Below are positions 7,008 to 14,321 of a stretch of 14,321 bases of DNA, in pieces; within the stretch, counting starts at the first letter, position 1, and the number at the start of each line of letters is the position of its first letter. The position numbers and the translations under genes are program-made. This DNA comes from JAQIBY01 sp051747965 (GTDB lineage Bacteria; Bacteroidota; Bacteroidia; Bacteroidales; ML635J-15), in NCBI GenBank assembly GCA_051747965.1, contig JBNJGS010000075.1, forward strand, positions 1-14,321, given 5' to 3'. The notes under the pieces are model-generated. The model was not told where the DNA came from. It saw only the letters and a program-made list of their open reading frames with translations, and ran no database searches.

Positions 7008-8705
7008 ATGAATAAGGTTAAACAGAAAACCCTGAAAGATTCTGCCGCAATGCGTTGGCTGGCTTTGCTCCTTGTTAGTGGACTGATGCTCGCAACTTAT
7101 TGGTTCCAGGATTTCTTCTCAGGCTTAAAAGGTATGATGGAAACCCAGATGGGTTTTTCAAGTGAAGAGTTTGGACGTTTGATTGGTCTGACCACCATCG
7201 CCAATATGTTTGGTATGATTATCGTGGGTGGGATGATTCTCGACAAGTGGGGTGTCCGTATTGCCGGACTTGTTTTTGGCTCCCTTGCCGTACTTGGTGG
7301 TGCCATTACTGCTATGGCGGCTGCCGGCGTGTTTGGTGAAGAGCACAGTACCCAGCTTACTTTTATGATCATTGGACGTATTCTATTTGGTTCTGGTCTC
7401 GAAGTTGTATGTGTGGTTGCTACAACAACCATGGTGAAATGGTTTAAAGGCTACGAGCTTGCTCTGGCCATGGCCATCAATATGGGCTTCGGGCGACTGG
7501 GTTCGGCCATGGGTATTGCCATTTCTCCGGATATATCAGGTACAGTTTCACCGGCTGTTACATTTGCTGCTGCACTGCTTGGTGTTGCACTTATCATGTT
7601 TGTCATTTATGTATTTTTTGACATTAAACTCGACCGCCAGCTCAAAGCCAAAAAAGCTGCCGAAGCTGCCGAAAGTGGAGAAGCTGCTGAAGAGGAAGAA
7701 TTTAAATTTTCTGACCTCTTTAAACTCATCAAAAACCCTTCCTTTATTTATATCGCATTGCTTTGTGTGTCATTCTATGCTGCTGTTTTTCCGTTTATTC
7801 AGTATGCACCTGACCTCCTGATAAATAAATTTAACTTTACCGCCGTTCTGCCTGAAGGTGGATTCCAGATCAATGAAAGTACATCCCTGGGAACTGCTGT
7901 AATTTATGTTGGCCTCTTTATATATGCCCTCCTGTTTTCCATCGTGCCCTCACGCATGAAAACCATGAGTAAAAAGGTTGGTTCTCTTATTCTCATTGTG
8001 GGTACATTTGCTCTTTTTGCCTATCTGCTCCGTGACACTTTTGCCATCTGGTTCAGAAACGGATCAAAAACGGCCAGTCTCATTCCATTGGGAACCATAA
8101 TTTTCACCCCGATTTTTGGAAATTATGTTGATCGCAAAGGCAAAGCTGCTTCCCTCATGATTCTGGGATCACTGCTGCTGATATTTGCTCACATTTCTCT
8201 CTCATTGTTTAATAATGTGATGCTGGCCTACCTGGGATTGCTTTCGCTTGGTATTGCCTTTTCTCTTGTGCCGGCTGCCATGTGGCCATCCGTTGCCAAA
8301 ATTGTACCGCAGCGACGCCTGGGAACAGCATATTCCACCATGTTTACCATTCAGAACTGGGGCCTGGGTGCTTTCTTCTGGGGTATTGGTGCATTATTGC
8401 AGAAAGTAAATCCTACTGTTGTTGCCAACAGGGCAGCCCTGAATGAAAAACTATCAGATCTGGGAATGACAGAGTCAGAAATATCAAAAGAAATTATTAA
8501 AATGAAAGATCCTCTGATTGATTCCGGTTTTGGCGAGTATACCCAGAAATATATATATGATTACACCATACCAATTTTCATCCTGGTAATCTGTGGTGTG
8601 ATTTCCATCTTCCTTGCGTACAAACTCAAACAGGCAGACAAGCGTCAGGGTTATGGCCTTGAATTGCCTTCAGGAGAAGCAGGCGAAGGTGGTGTAGAAG
8701 AATAA
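7008..8705 (+). CDS. MFS transporter of the MFSD1-like type
   Basis: This 565-residue inner-membrane protein is a major facilitator. Motif A appears twice, as GGMILDKWGVR (74-84) and GNYVDRKGKA (371-380). Several blocks resemble MFSD1, the lysosomal dipeptide transporter of animals: GRILFGSGLE with KWFKGYELALAMAINMGFGRLGS (123-166), VSFYAAVFPFI (254-264), and LGIAFSLVPAAMWPSVAKIVPQRRLGTAYSTMFTIQNWGLG (414-454, quoted by landmarks only). The loop after the sixth helix (206-240) is Ala/Glu-rich and cytoplasmic. Between the seventh helix and the second motif A there are about 65 extra residues with two hydrophobic stretches (about 293-313 and 324-343), which would give about 14 membrane segments instead of 12. 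Peptides or amino-acid derivatives are a reasonable but unproven substrate guess. It is followed by its own terminator. Confidence 0.85.
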   Translation: MNKVKQKTLKDSAAMRWLALLLVSGLMLATYWFQDFFSGLKGMMETQMGFSSEEFGRLIGLTTIANMFGMIIVGGMILDKWGVRIAGLVFGSLAVLGGAITAMAAAGVFGEEHSTQLTFMIIGRILFGSGLEVVCVVATTTMVKWFKGYELALAMAINMGFGRLGSAMGIAISPDISGTVSPAVTFAAALLGVALIMFVIYVFFDIKLDRQLKAKKAAEAAESGEAAEEEEFKFSDLFKLIKNPSFIYIALLCVSFYAAVFPFIQYAPDLLINKFNFTAVLPEGGFQINESTSLGTAVIYVGLFIYALLFSIVPSRMKTMSKKVGSLILIVGTFALFAYLLRDTFAIWFRNGSKTASLIPLGTIIFTPIFGNYVDRKGKAASLMILGSLLLIFAHISLSLFNNVMLAYLGLLSLGIAFSLVPAAMWPSVAKIVPQRRLGTAYSTMFTIQNWGLGAFFWGIGALLQKVNPTVVANRAALNEKLSDLGMTESEISKEIIKMKDPLIDSGFGEYTQKYIYDYTIPIFILVICGVISIFLAYKLKQADKRQGYGLELPSGEAGEGGVEE

Positions 8706-8738
8706 AAGAAGAAAATTTTCTAAATTGATACATGATTA

Positions 8739-8780
8739 ACAGGCTGCATCTGATTGATGTGGTCTGTTTTTTTTATTTTT
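8739..8780 (+). terminator. Terminator of the MFS gene, overlapping the next promoter
   Basis: The 12 bases at 8739-8750 pair with 8756-8767 around a five-base loop, with nine Watson-Crick pairs and three G-T wobbles. Seven T residues, an A and five more T residues follow. The T-run is also part of the TATTTTTG promoter box of the next gene. Confidence 0.65.
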
Positions 8781-8781
8781 G
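8754..8781 (+). promoter_or_regulatory. Promoter of the TraB/GumN-family gene
   Basis: TTG (8754-8756) is followed after 17 bases by TATTTTTG (8774-8781), an exact TAnnTTTG match. Transcription would start near 8788. That rules out the in-frame ATG at 8732 and supports a start at 8807 or 8810. Confidence 0.5.
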
Positions 8782-8806
8782 TGGCATAACCAAAACAAAT
8801 CCGGAG

Positions 8807-9685
8807 ATGATGAGAAAAATTTTACTTCTTATATTGGCAGCCTGTGGCATAGTGTTCAGCGTGGCGGCACAGGAAAACTCCCTGCTGTGGAAAGTCAGTG
8901 GAAAGAAAACCGACAGTCCCTCTTACCTTTACGGTACCATTCACATACAGGCTAAGGAAGTTTTTGCTTTTGATGAGCTTGTGTATGATAAACTATCATC
9001 ATGTGAAAGCCTGGCAGTTGAATTGCTGATTGATGAACTGGATAAAGATGAGCTTCGTGAGCTGATGCTTATGGAGGAAGGAAAACTGAGCGATTACCTG
9101 ACAGATGAGGAATATGCAGTTCTTGATTCTGTAATGAAAAAACAGACAGGACAATCGCTGAGCTTGTTTGGAAAAATGAAACCTTTCTTTCTGTCCTCAC
9201 AGATTATGCAGACAATCATGCCTGTGGAAATGCCAATGGCACTTGATATGCATTTTATAGATACAGCAAGAAAAATGAATATGGAATTGATTGCTCTGGA
9301 GGAAGTTTCAGATCAAATTGGCGCCATAGACAAAATGAGTATAGAGGAACAATGTGATATGCTTATGGATCAGGTGAGCGATATAGATAATTCAATGGAA
9401 AAGGAATTTGCAAGGCTTGTCAGGGCTTATGTTGATCAAAACCTGGATAGTCTTGCTGTACTTACGCAGGATACTGCCCTGCCTGAAGCTTTTGGAGAAG
9501 AGCTGATCATCAAAAGAAATAAGGGAATGGCCCGGAAAATCCATAAACTGATGAAGAAGCAGACTGTTTTTGCCGCCTTCGGAGCTGCTCATCTGGTAGG
9601 AGAGGAGGGCGTTATTGCATTGCTGCGAAAACGCGGATATACGGTTGAGCCTGTTTATTACCAGTTCCGCACGGAAGCTAACTAA
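8807..9685 (+). CDS. Secreted TraB/GumN (Tiki-related) family protein
   Basis: From this start the protein has 292 residues with an N-terminal signal sequence (MMRKILLLILAACGIVFSVAAQ). It belongs to the TraB/PrgY/GumN group, which shares a fold and motifs with the Tiki metalloproteases. Visible are the first GxxH motif in YLYGTIHI (GTIH at 43-46), a conserved Glu72 in LAVELLID, the RNKGMARKI segment (from 237), and the second GxxH in FGAAHLVGEEGV (GAAH at 259-262). The two histidines and the glutamate are the usual metal-site candidates. The substrate in bacteria is not known. LAAC in the signal could act as a lipobox, but the hydrophobic stretch continues past the cysteine and ends in VAAQ, so a soluble periplasmic or surface protein is more likely. 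The reading frame extends upstream to 8732, but the promoter and signal peptide support 8807 or 8810. Confidence 0.85.
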   Translation: MMRKILLLILAACGIVFSVAAQENSLLWKVSGKKTDSPSYLYGTIHIQAKEVFAFDELVYDKLSSCESLAVELLIDELDKDELRELMLMEEGKLSDYLTDEEYAVLDSVMKKQTGQSLSLFGKMKPFFLSSQIMQTIMPVEMPMALDMHFIDTARKMNMELIALEEVSDQIGAIDKMSIEEQCDMLMDQVSDIDNSMEKEFARLVRAYVDQNLDSLAVLTQDTALPEAFGEELIIKRNKGMARKIHKLMKKQTVFAAFGAAHLVGEEGVIALLRKRGYTVEPVYYQFRTEAN

Positions 9686-9690
9686 GCTTC
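9674..9690. repeat. Hairpin covering two overlapping convergent stop codons
   Basis: GAAGCT (9674-9679) and AGCTTC (9685-9690) flank a five-base loop. The TAA of the TraB-family gene (9683-9685) and the TAG of the SDR gene (9684-9682 on the minus strand) both lie in it. There is no T-run on either strand, so any effect on transcription is uncertain. Confidence 0.45.
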
Positions 9691-10461
9691 GGAATGCATA
9701 TTTCTCACAATCTGAAGCAGTACTTTGCGCGGAACTAGACCTTTCAGGAGATTCATCCACCTGTATTTTCTTCCGTGCACAGCCACAAGTTTACCCCGCA
9801 TCATGGCTTTGTAGCCAAAATTCGCTACTTCCATGCCGGTGGGTAACTTTTGTTTGCTGAATACTTTTGTTTCTGCTGCTTCGGATGCTTTCCCAAAGCC
9901 CGTATTTGTCGGCCCGGGACAGAGAGCTGTTACACTGATATTCTTGTCCCTGTTTTCTTCATATAAGGCCTGACTCAAGGCCAGAACATAATGTTTGGTG
10001 GCATAATACACAGCCATAAACGGTCCGGGGATAAAAGCCGCCACGGAGGCTACATTCATTATCCTGCCTTCTCCGGCTTCACGCATGGCCGGCAATAGGG
10101 CATAGGCCAGATAAGTAAGGCTTGTCATGTTCAGTTGCATCATGTGCTCATACTTGTCCCATGGCCTATCTGTAAATAAACCGTAATCGCCCACACCGGC
10201 ATTGTTGACAAGATATTTGACAAACAAGCCTTTGTCTTCAATCTCCCTGATAAGTTGCCTGCTGTCACCCAATTTGCTCAGATCCACGGATTTGTAATAA
10301 GCCGTGATGCCATACTGGTTCTGAAGTTGCTCGGAAAGACGCTTGAGCTTTTCGTGACTGCGGGCTGCCAGGAATACATTTGTGTTGTGCTGGGCAAACT
10401 GATGGGCCAGATACATGCCGATTCCGCCGGATGCACCGGTAATTAGGGCTATTTTGTTCAT
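9682..10461 (-). CDS. Classical short-chain dehydrogenase/reductase (DltE/COG0300-like)
   Basis: This 259-residue cytoplasmic NAD(P)-dependent oxidoreductase shows the complete classical SDR set: TGASGGIG (8-15), NNAG (86-89), Asn111, Ser139 in NVASVAAF, Tyr152-x3-Lys156 in YYATK, and CPGPTNTGF (181-189). Arg34 in LAARS, just after the second strand, favours NADPH. The C-terminal part after residue 205 (LPTGMEVANFGYKAMMRGKLVAVHGRKYRWMN region) is typical of the subgroup named after DltE, which includes lipid and short ketone reductases of undefined substrate. It lies 54 bases downstream of yaaA with no terminator between them and may be co-transcribed. It ends tail to tail with the TraB-family gene, sharing four bases. 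The family is certain, the substrate unknown. Confidence 0.9.
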   Translation of the reverse strand: MNKIALITGASGGIGMYLAHQFAQHNTNVFLAARSHEKLKRLSEQLQNQYGITAYYKSVDLSKLGDSRQLIREIEDKGLFVKYLVNNAGVGDYGLFTDRPWDKYEHMMQLNMTSLTYLAYALLPAMREAGEGRIMNVASVAAFIPGPFMAVYYATKHYVLALSQALYEENRDKNISVTALCPGPTNTGFGKASEAAETKVFSKQKLPTGMEVANFGYKAMMRGKLVAVHGRKYRWMNLLKGLVPRKVLLQIVRNMHSEA

Positions 10462-10515
10462 TTGTTTTTCTTTTCTTTAGTAACAAGTACCGGATAAAAC
10501 TGTTTAAAATTTTTA

Positions 10516-11274
10516 TCACCGGACAAATACCATGTGATGCTCGTCTGAAAGTTTGTCATCATAAGCATAGCCGTTGATGTCAAAAAGTTTCAGTTTTTCC
10601 GGCTCAGTGATTTGATTTTTGATGATGTAGCGTACCATCTGACCCCTGGCATTTTTGGCATAAACCGTTACAACCTTCAGTTCTCCTTTGTTGAAGTCTT
10701 TAAACACTGGTGTGATTATCTTTGCTTTGAGTTGGGATGGTTTTACTGATTTCATATACTCTTTGGATGCCAGGTTGATGATATAATCACCGGCTGCGGG
10801 AATTTTACCGGTTTCTTTGGTGATGCTGTCTCCCCAAAAGCGGTAGAGATTTTTGTGCTCGGCAATGCTCAGTTTTGTACCCATCTCCAGGCGGTAGGGC
10901 TGAATTCTGTCCAGCGGACGCAGAATGCCGTACAATCCGGATAATATGCGTAAGTGATCCTGTGCCCATGCAATATCTTTCTCTGATAAAGTGGCAGCAT
11001 CTATGCCGCGAAATACTTCCCCTGTGAAAGCCGGCAATGCCTGTTTGGTGGCCGGTGCTTCCGGATTTTCCTGCCAAAGGCGAAATCTGTCATAATTCAG
11101 TTGTGCCAAATCATAACTGAGGTCCATGAGATCCTGCAGTTCTTCCACAGAATATTTTTTCAGCTTTTTGATTAGCTGATTGGCTTTGTTCTGAAATACC
11201 GGTTTTGTGCTCTCTTTGATTTTGAATGTACTTTCAAAATCAAGGGATTTGGCCGGAGATATGAGCATTAACAT
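10516..11274 (-). CDS. yaaA: Peroxide stress protein YaaA (UPF0246)
   Basis: The 252-residue product matches the YaaA/DUF328 family over its full length (E. coli YaaA has 258 residues). In E. coli YaaA is induced by OxyR and lowers intracellular free iron, limiting Fenton damage to DNA and protein. The family blocks are all present: MLMLISPAKSLDF at the N-terminus, ALPAFTGEVFRGID (79-92), RILSGLYGILRPLD (109-122) followed by QPYRLEMGT, NLASKEY (167-173) and AKNARGQMVRY (206-216). The ISPAK beginning at residue 5 fixes the start. The gap to the upstream outer-membrane gene is 65 bases with no clear terminator or consensus promoter, so it may be read from upstream or have a weak promoter of its own. 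No OxyR-like site was recognised. Confidence 0.93.
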   Translation of the reverse strand: MLMLISPAKSLDFESTFKIKESTKPVFQNKANQLIKKLKKYSVEELQDLMDLSYDLAQLNYDRFRLWQENPEAPATKQALPAFTGEVFRGIDAATLSEKDIAWAQDHLRILSGLYGILRPLDRIQPYRLEMGTKLSIAEHKNLYRFWGDSITKETGKIPAAGDYIINLASKEYMKSVKPSQLKAKIITPVFKDFNKGELKVVTVYAKNARGQMVRYIIKNQITEPEKLKLFDINGYAYDDKLSDEHHMVFVR

Positions 11275-11339
11275 AATGGTATTATTTTATTGCTTATCCT
11301 GTATAACCGCTAAAATCCAAAACTGTTTACAGGCCTTTA

Positions 11340-12848
11340 TTAATCTTTCCCAAAGCGGTATTTCAATCCCGCACTCAGTGACAGACCGGTACCTTTATAA
11401 TAGGTTGAGCCGCTGCTGCTTTCATTATCGCTTACATAGAGTACATCAAGCCGGTACAAATCCTGTAATCCGTAAGAAAAACGGCAGGCAGCCTGCAAGG
11501 CAATGCGGGGTGAAAGAGCGTATTCAATGTTCAGGCCGGCAAGGACCTGTACACCCAGCGGCTGTTCTATTGATTCGGTAATATGGGTGCGACTGGTGGT
11601 ATCGTTATAATATATATTTCCCTGTTCAAGATCAATGATTAAACTGTCGCCCTGATAATAAGCCTGTGTATCTACATGGCCTTTCGACTTGTTGGGGAAT
11701 AGCATACCCAGTCCGGCATAGGGTTTGATCTCCAATCTGTCATTGAACAGCAACTGCCGGTAATACAGGCGCACCGGAACCTGCATGAAATTCACGGCAG
11801 AATTACGGCCAATGCCAAATGAATTATCCGTATCATTGTGTATGGTAAAGTTGCTTTTGTAAAACTGATGGTAGAATCCTGTTTCAACACCAAACAAATC
11901 AGATACATTGTACCCGAAATAGATGCCCGCTTTGAAATCTGTTCCCGCCATATAAACCGGAAGATACATTGTTGAACCGCTGACATCGGCTTTGCTGTGG
12001 GATGCATTTGATGTGCTTGCCACTTCCACACCGGCGTAAAGGGGATATTCTGTTGCTTTGCCAAGTTTTTCAAGGCGTTCGGGACGCTTTTTTCGTCGCT
12101 GTTCTGCGTTTTGCCAGAGGTTGCTCATCTTCCAGCCCACACCCAGTCCGATAAGCAGGTATTCTCCCTTGCTGGTCTGCGTGGCATGGAATTCCTCCCC
12201 ATCCTTGTAAGTGTACCATGTATGGTGTTCTATGATTTTGTTGAAACCGCCGGTATAGCGTGCGATAAGAGAAAACTTCACATCGTAATCGGTTTTGTAA
12301 TCCAGTGCAAGGGACATCTCGGGCATGTGAAAAAAGCGACGGTAGTTGGTGAAGGTTTCTGAAGAATATTCATACCTGACTTCATCATTCATACCGATCA
12401 TTCCTCCTGAGTATGTACCATCCGGTTTGTTATAATCCTCCTGGTAGGAATAATAGTCAAGATTGATGCCTGTTTTGTAGCCCAGTGATGGTGTGAGCAT
12501 CAGTTTTTTATTTACCAGGTTTATCTCATATTTCAGCCGTATTGGTATCTGCAGTGACATCAGTGAATTGCTGGTACTACCACCAATGGAATTTGTAAAA
12601 AATTCCCCGCTGTAATATTCATGCACCATCAACCCGGTTTCAAGATGAAGATCAGGCAATATCCCCTGGGATACACTGAATTCATATGCCGCAGTTGGGA
12701 TGATGGTTTTCAGATGTCCGCCCGGATCCACAAGATGGTACTGGTCTACACCAATGCCTGCATTGGCTTGTATCCAGGTATTTTGTTGAGCCTGAATGTT
12801 TGCAGTGCTTATCAGAAAGCATATTATCAGAAAAGCAGTCTTTTTCAT
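11340..12848 (-). CDS. Outer-membrane protein with two duplicated beta-barrel domains
   Basis: The 502-residue protein has a signal peptide (MKKTAFLIICFLISTANIQA, cleaved before QQ) and then alternating aromatic/hydrophobic strands typical of an outer-membrane beta-barrel of the PorT-like/OmpW-like kind. It is built as two similar halves, roughly 21-242 and 267-502. Matching blocks are LQIPIRLKYEINLVNKKLML (99-118) with MQVPVRLYYRQLLFNDRLEI (355-374), DLHLETGLMVHEYYSGEFF with DLFGVETGFYHQFYKSNFT, and YLLIGLGVGWKMSN with LSLSAGLKYRFGKD at the ends. A basic linker (about 247-262, AEQRRKKRPERLEKLG) joins them and should lie on the periplasmic side. The function is unknown. It may form two adjacent barrels or one large one. 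A T9SS cargo gene lies just upstream on the same strand. Confidence 0.82.
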   Translation of the reverse strand: MKKTAFLIICFLISTANIQAQQNTWIQANAGIGVDQYHLVDPGGHLKTIIPTAAYEFSVSQGILPDLHLETGLMVHEYYSGEFFTNSIGGSTSNSLMSLQIPIRLKYEINLVNKKLMLTPSLGYKTGINLDYYSYQEDYNKPDGTYSGGMIGMNDEVRYEYSSETFTNYRRFFHMPEMSLALDYKTDYDVKFSLIARYTGGFNKIIEHHTWYTYKDGEEFHATQTSKGEYLLIGLGVGWKMSNLWQNAEQRRKKRPERLEKLGKATEYPLYAGVEVASTSNASHSKADVSGSTMYLPVYMAGTDFKAGIYFGYNVSDLFGVETGFYHQFYKSNFTIHNDTDNSFGIGRNSAVNFMQVPVRLYYRQLLFNDRLEIKPYAGLGMLFPNKSKGHVDTQAYYQGDSLIIDLEQGNIYYNDTTSRTHITESIEQPLGVQVLAGLNIEYALSPRIALQAACRFSYGLQDLYRLDVLYVSDNESSSGSTYYKGTGLSLSAGLKYRFGKD

Positions 12849-12934
12849 ATGATGAAATTTAAGTATGTCAGTTTAATCCGGATTTGTTAATAAAAGTAAC
12901 TTAATTATTCATAGATTTATTGTTATAATTATGT

Positions 12935-12953
12935 ATGATTCATCAGGAATCAT
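12935..12953. repeat. Hairpin at the end of the T9SS cargo gene
   Basis: ATGATTC (12935-12941) and GAATCAT (12947-12953) form a perfect seven-pair stem with a five-base loop that overlaps the TGA stop (12950-12952) of the leftward gene. No T-run follows in that direction, so it is at best a poor terminator and may instead stabilise a transcript end. Confidence 0.4.
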
Positions 12954-14065
12954 TCCACAAAGAGTAAATCTGTATGCGTTTCGTTTGTATTGCGATGGTG
13001 GAATTCCAGTATGTATGTGCCCGTTTGCAGGCAGGTGATGGAATATGTTGATTTGCTGCGGCTTATCCTGCTTTTTAGCCGTTCTCTGCCCATGATATCA
13101 TAGATGATGAAGTGTGAAAAGGATTGACAATTCAGCAATTGCAGGGAATTTTTTACAGGATTGGGATAAAAGCAGGGGTTACCGCTAAAATTGCCATCAA
13201 TGCCGGCATTGACGTCAAACTCAGCACGAAACAAGGCGGCTTCATTGTTTTGAAAACTTTCGCTGGACATTAGTAAAGTATTGTTTTCAAGGGCAATGCC
13301 TTCCAGTTGATGAAAAAATCTGTTCAGATTGTATTTTTGCCTGTCTCCGGTGAAAAATGCGGCATCGAAAAAATGATAGAGGTGGTAAACAAAAGCCGAG
13401 GTCAGATAGCGGCTGTAGCCCAGCAGCAAAAGGTTGTTGGATGCGGTATCCACTGTGGCACCGGTCACCAGTCCGTCCACATCCAGGCTGTCCAGAAGTT
13501 GTGCGGCATAATTTCCGGGTGTTTTGGGCAGGGAATAGAGCCAGGTTTTCTGGTTGCCCCAGTTTTTGCTGAAGAGGTAGAGGGAATCACCAAAAGCAAT
13601 CATTGCTTCACAGTCAAAATTGGTGCTGTAATTGTCCCATTCAAACTGGCTTTGGTTTGGATAATGAAACTGTATGCTGTCTGCTGTAATTGAATCTGAT
13701 TCATTGATAAGACCGGATTTATCGATGCGGTAGATACAAAGATCTGTTCGGTTGCCGTTGTTGTTGCCAAAATCTCCGATGTATACATATTGCTGGTCGG
13801 CGCAAATGTCTTCCCAGTCTGTATTTTGGACCTGCTTGATGTGCAAGCGGTGACTGACGGAGCCTGAGCTTGTATCAATTTTATAAAGAACGGCCGGATT
13901 GCCGGAGTCGTTGTGGGTCCACAGGTCGCCATCAAGCCAAAGCAGGCCTGATGTTTCCTCCATTTCAGGAGATAAACCGGTGATTTTTGCAAAATCCATG
14001 TTCTGGGCATTGCCGGTGAGAGCAAAGCAGCATGTAAGTATGAAAAATAGCAGTGTGTTTTTCAT
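12950..14065 (-). CDS. T9SS-secreted protein with beta-propeller-like domain and type A sorting tail
   Basis: From the ATG at 14065 the product has 371 residues with a signal peptide (MKNTLLFFILTCCFALTGNA, cleaved before QN). An earlier in-frame ATG at 14095 adds ten residues that spoil the signal. The C-terminus (about 298-371), beginning CFYPNPVKNSLQLL and containing IYDIMGRE, LQTGTYILEF and a final LLFVE, is a type A Por-secretion sorting domain, so the protein should cross the outer membrane by the type IX system. The middle looks like a beta-propeller. It has repeated short motifs with a glutamate at the start of a strand: EETSGL (about 36-41), DWEDIC (83-88), DCEAMI (151-156) and QLEGIAL (253-259), plus acidic loops HNDSGN and DFGNNNGN that could bind calcium. 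This recalls phytase-like/SdiA-regulated propellers. The enzymatic role, if any, is not visible. Confidence 0.8.
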   Translation of the reverse strand: MKNTLLFFILTCCFALTGNAQNMDFAKITGLSPEMEETSGLLWLDGDLWTHNDSGNPAVLYKIDTSSGSVSHRLHIKQVQNTDWEDICADQQYVYIGDFGNNNGNRTDLCIYRIDKSGLINESDSITADSIQFHYPNQSQFEWDNYSTNFDCEAMIAFGDSLYLFSKNWGNQKTWLYSLPKTPGNYAAQLLDSLDVDGLVTGATVDTASNNLLLLGYSRYLTSAFVYHLYHFFDAAFFTGDRQKYNLNRFFHQLEGIALENNTLLMSSESFQNNEAALFRAEFDVNAGIDGNFSGNPCFYPNPVKNSLQLLNCQSFSHFIIYDIMGRERLKSRISRSKSTYSITCLQTGTYILEFHHRNTNETHTDLLFVE

Positions 14066-14095
14066 TCTGTGATTTTTCCAAAGCACAAAATACAA

Positions 14096-14321
14096 AATTT
14101 TCTGCAGATTGTTTGTTTGATGAGATTTAATTTCCCGATATAAAATATGATTTAATCATCACAAAATTCTGGCGGCAACTTCCATGAATCACAGGTAAAA
14201 AAATCCTTGCCGGGGGATTATCCGGATTCGATGTTCCGTGCTTCCGCCGCGTTGCGCCTTAAAACAGGGCACCACCTCCCCACATGGCTTGCCTGCCGGA
14301 CAAGTAAGGTTCACCTGTCTG
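14096..14321. other. Right edge: A/T-rich spacer, then GC-rich DNA
   Basis: From 14096 to about 14170 the DNA is A/T-rich and should hold the promoter of the T9SS cargo gene, but no exact TAnnTTTG box is present. From about 14200 the base composition turns GC-rich. On the minus strand two frames are open from the right edge, one ending at 14259 and one at 14189. On the plus strand a frame beginning with ATG at 14231 is open to the edge. None is recognisable. A weak minus-strand hairpin (AATCC/GGATT) followed by T residues at about 14196-14220 may end a leftward gene lying beyond the edge. Confidence 0.3.

Noticed and set aside
8807..8881. Lipoprotein signal (LAAC) in the TraB-family protein
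   Set aside because: The hydrophobic segment continues for several residues after the cysteine and ends in a good signal peptidase I site (VAA before Q), so a lipobox is less likely.

Overview
The window looks like a chromosomal segment of a Bacteroidota bacterium, probably from a marine or gut-type Bacteroidia lineage. The evidence is a type IX secretion (T9SS) C-terminal sorting domain, a membrane-anchored TPR/LuxR-like regulator, several promoter-like sites matching the phylum's TTG-N17-23-TAnnTTTG pattern, mostly weak ribosome-binding sites, and protein families typical of the phylum. I see no insertion sequence, phage gene, CRISPR array, tRNA or rRNA. The lineage below phylum is not determined.

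Left part (1-4200): an amino-acid catabolism block. pruA (P5C dehydrogenase, proline/arginine breakdown to glutamate) is transcribed leftwards to a clean terminator. A short, palindrome-rich intergenic region separates it from a rightward pair, an SDR-type threonine dehydrogenase followed by a glycine C-acetyltransferase. That pair converts threonine to glycine plus acetyl-CoA and ends at its own terminator.

Middle (4200-8810): a periplasmic TPR / transmembrane / cytoplasmic HTH regulator, then about 850 bases without a convincing protein. That gap holds a promoter-like site, a cluster of stem-loops and a strong intrinsic terminator, and is my best candidate for an undescribed RNA gene. Next comes an MFS transporter resembling the MFSD1 (lysosomal dipeptide transporter) branch, with an unusual hydrophobic insert. 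Its terminator overlaps the promoter of the next gene, a secreted TraB/GumN-family protein.

Right part (9682-14065): four leftward genes. In transcription order they are a T9SS-secreted beta-propeller-like protein, an outer-membrane protein made of two duplicated beta-barrel halves, yaaA (peroxide-stress protein), and a classical SDR oxidoreductase whose stop codon overlaps that of the TraB gene. Both window edges are GC-richer and hold only open frames too short to identify.

The clearest functional theme is amino-acid catabolism (pruA, tdh, kbl). A peptide-type transporter could fit that theme, but the link is inference. The other genes are general envelope, stress and secretion functions.
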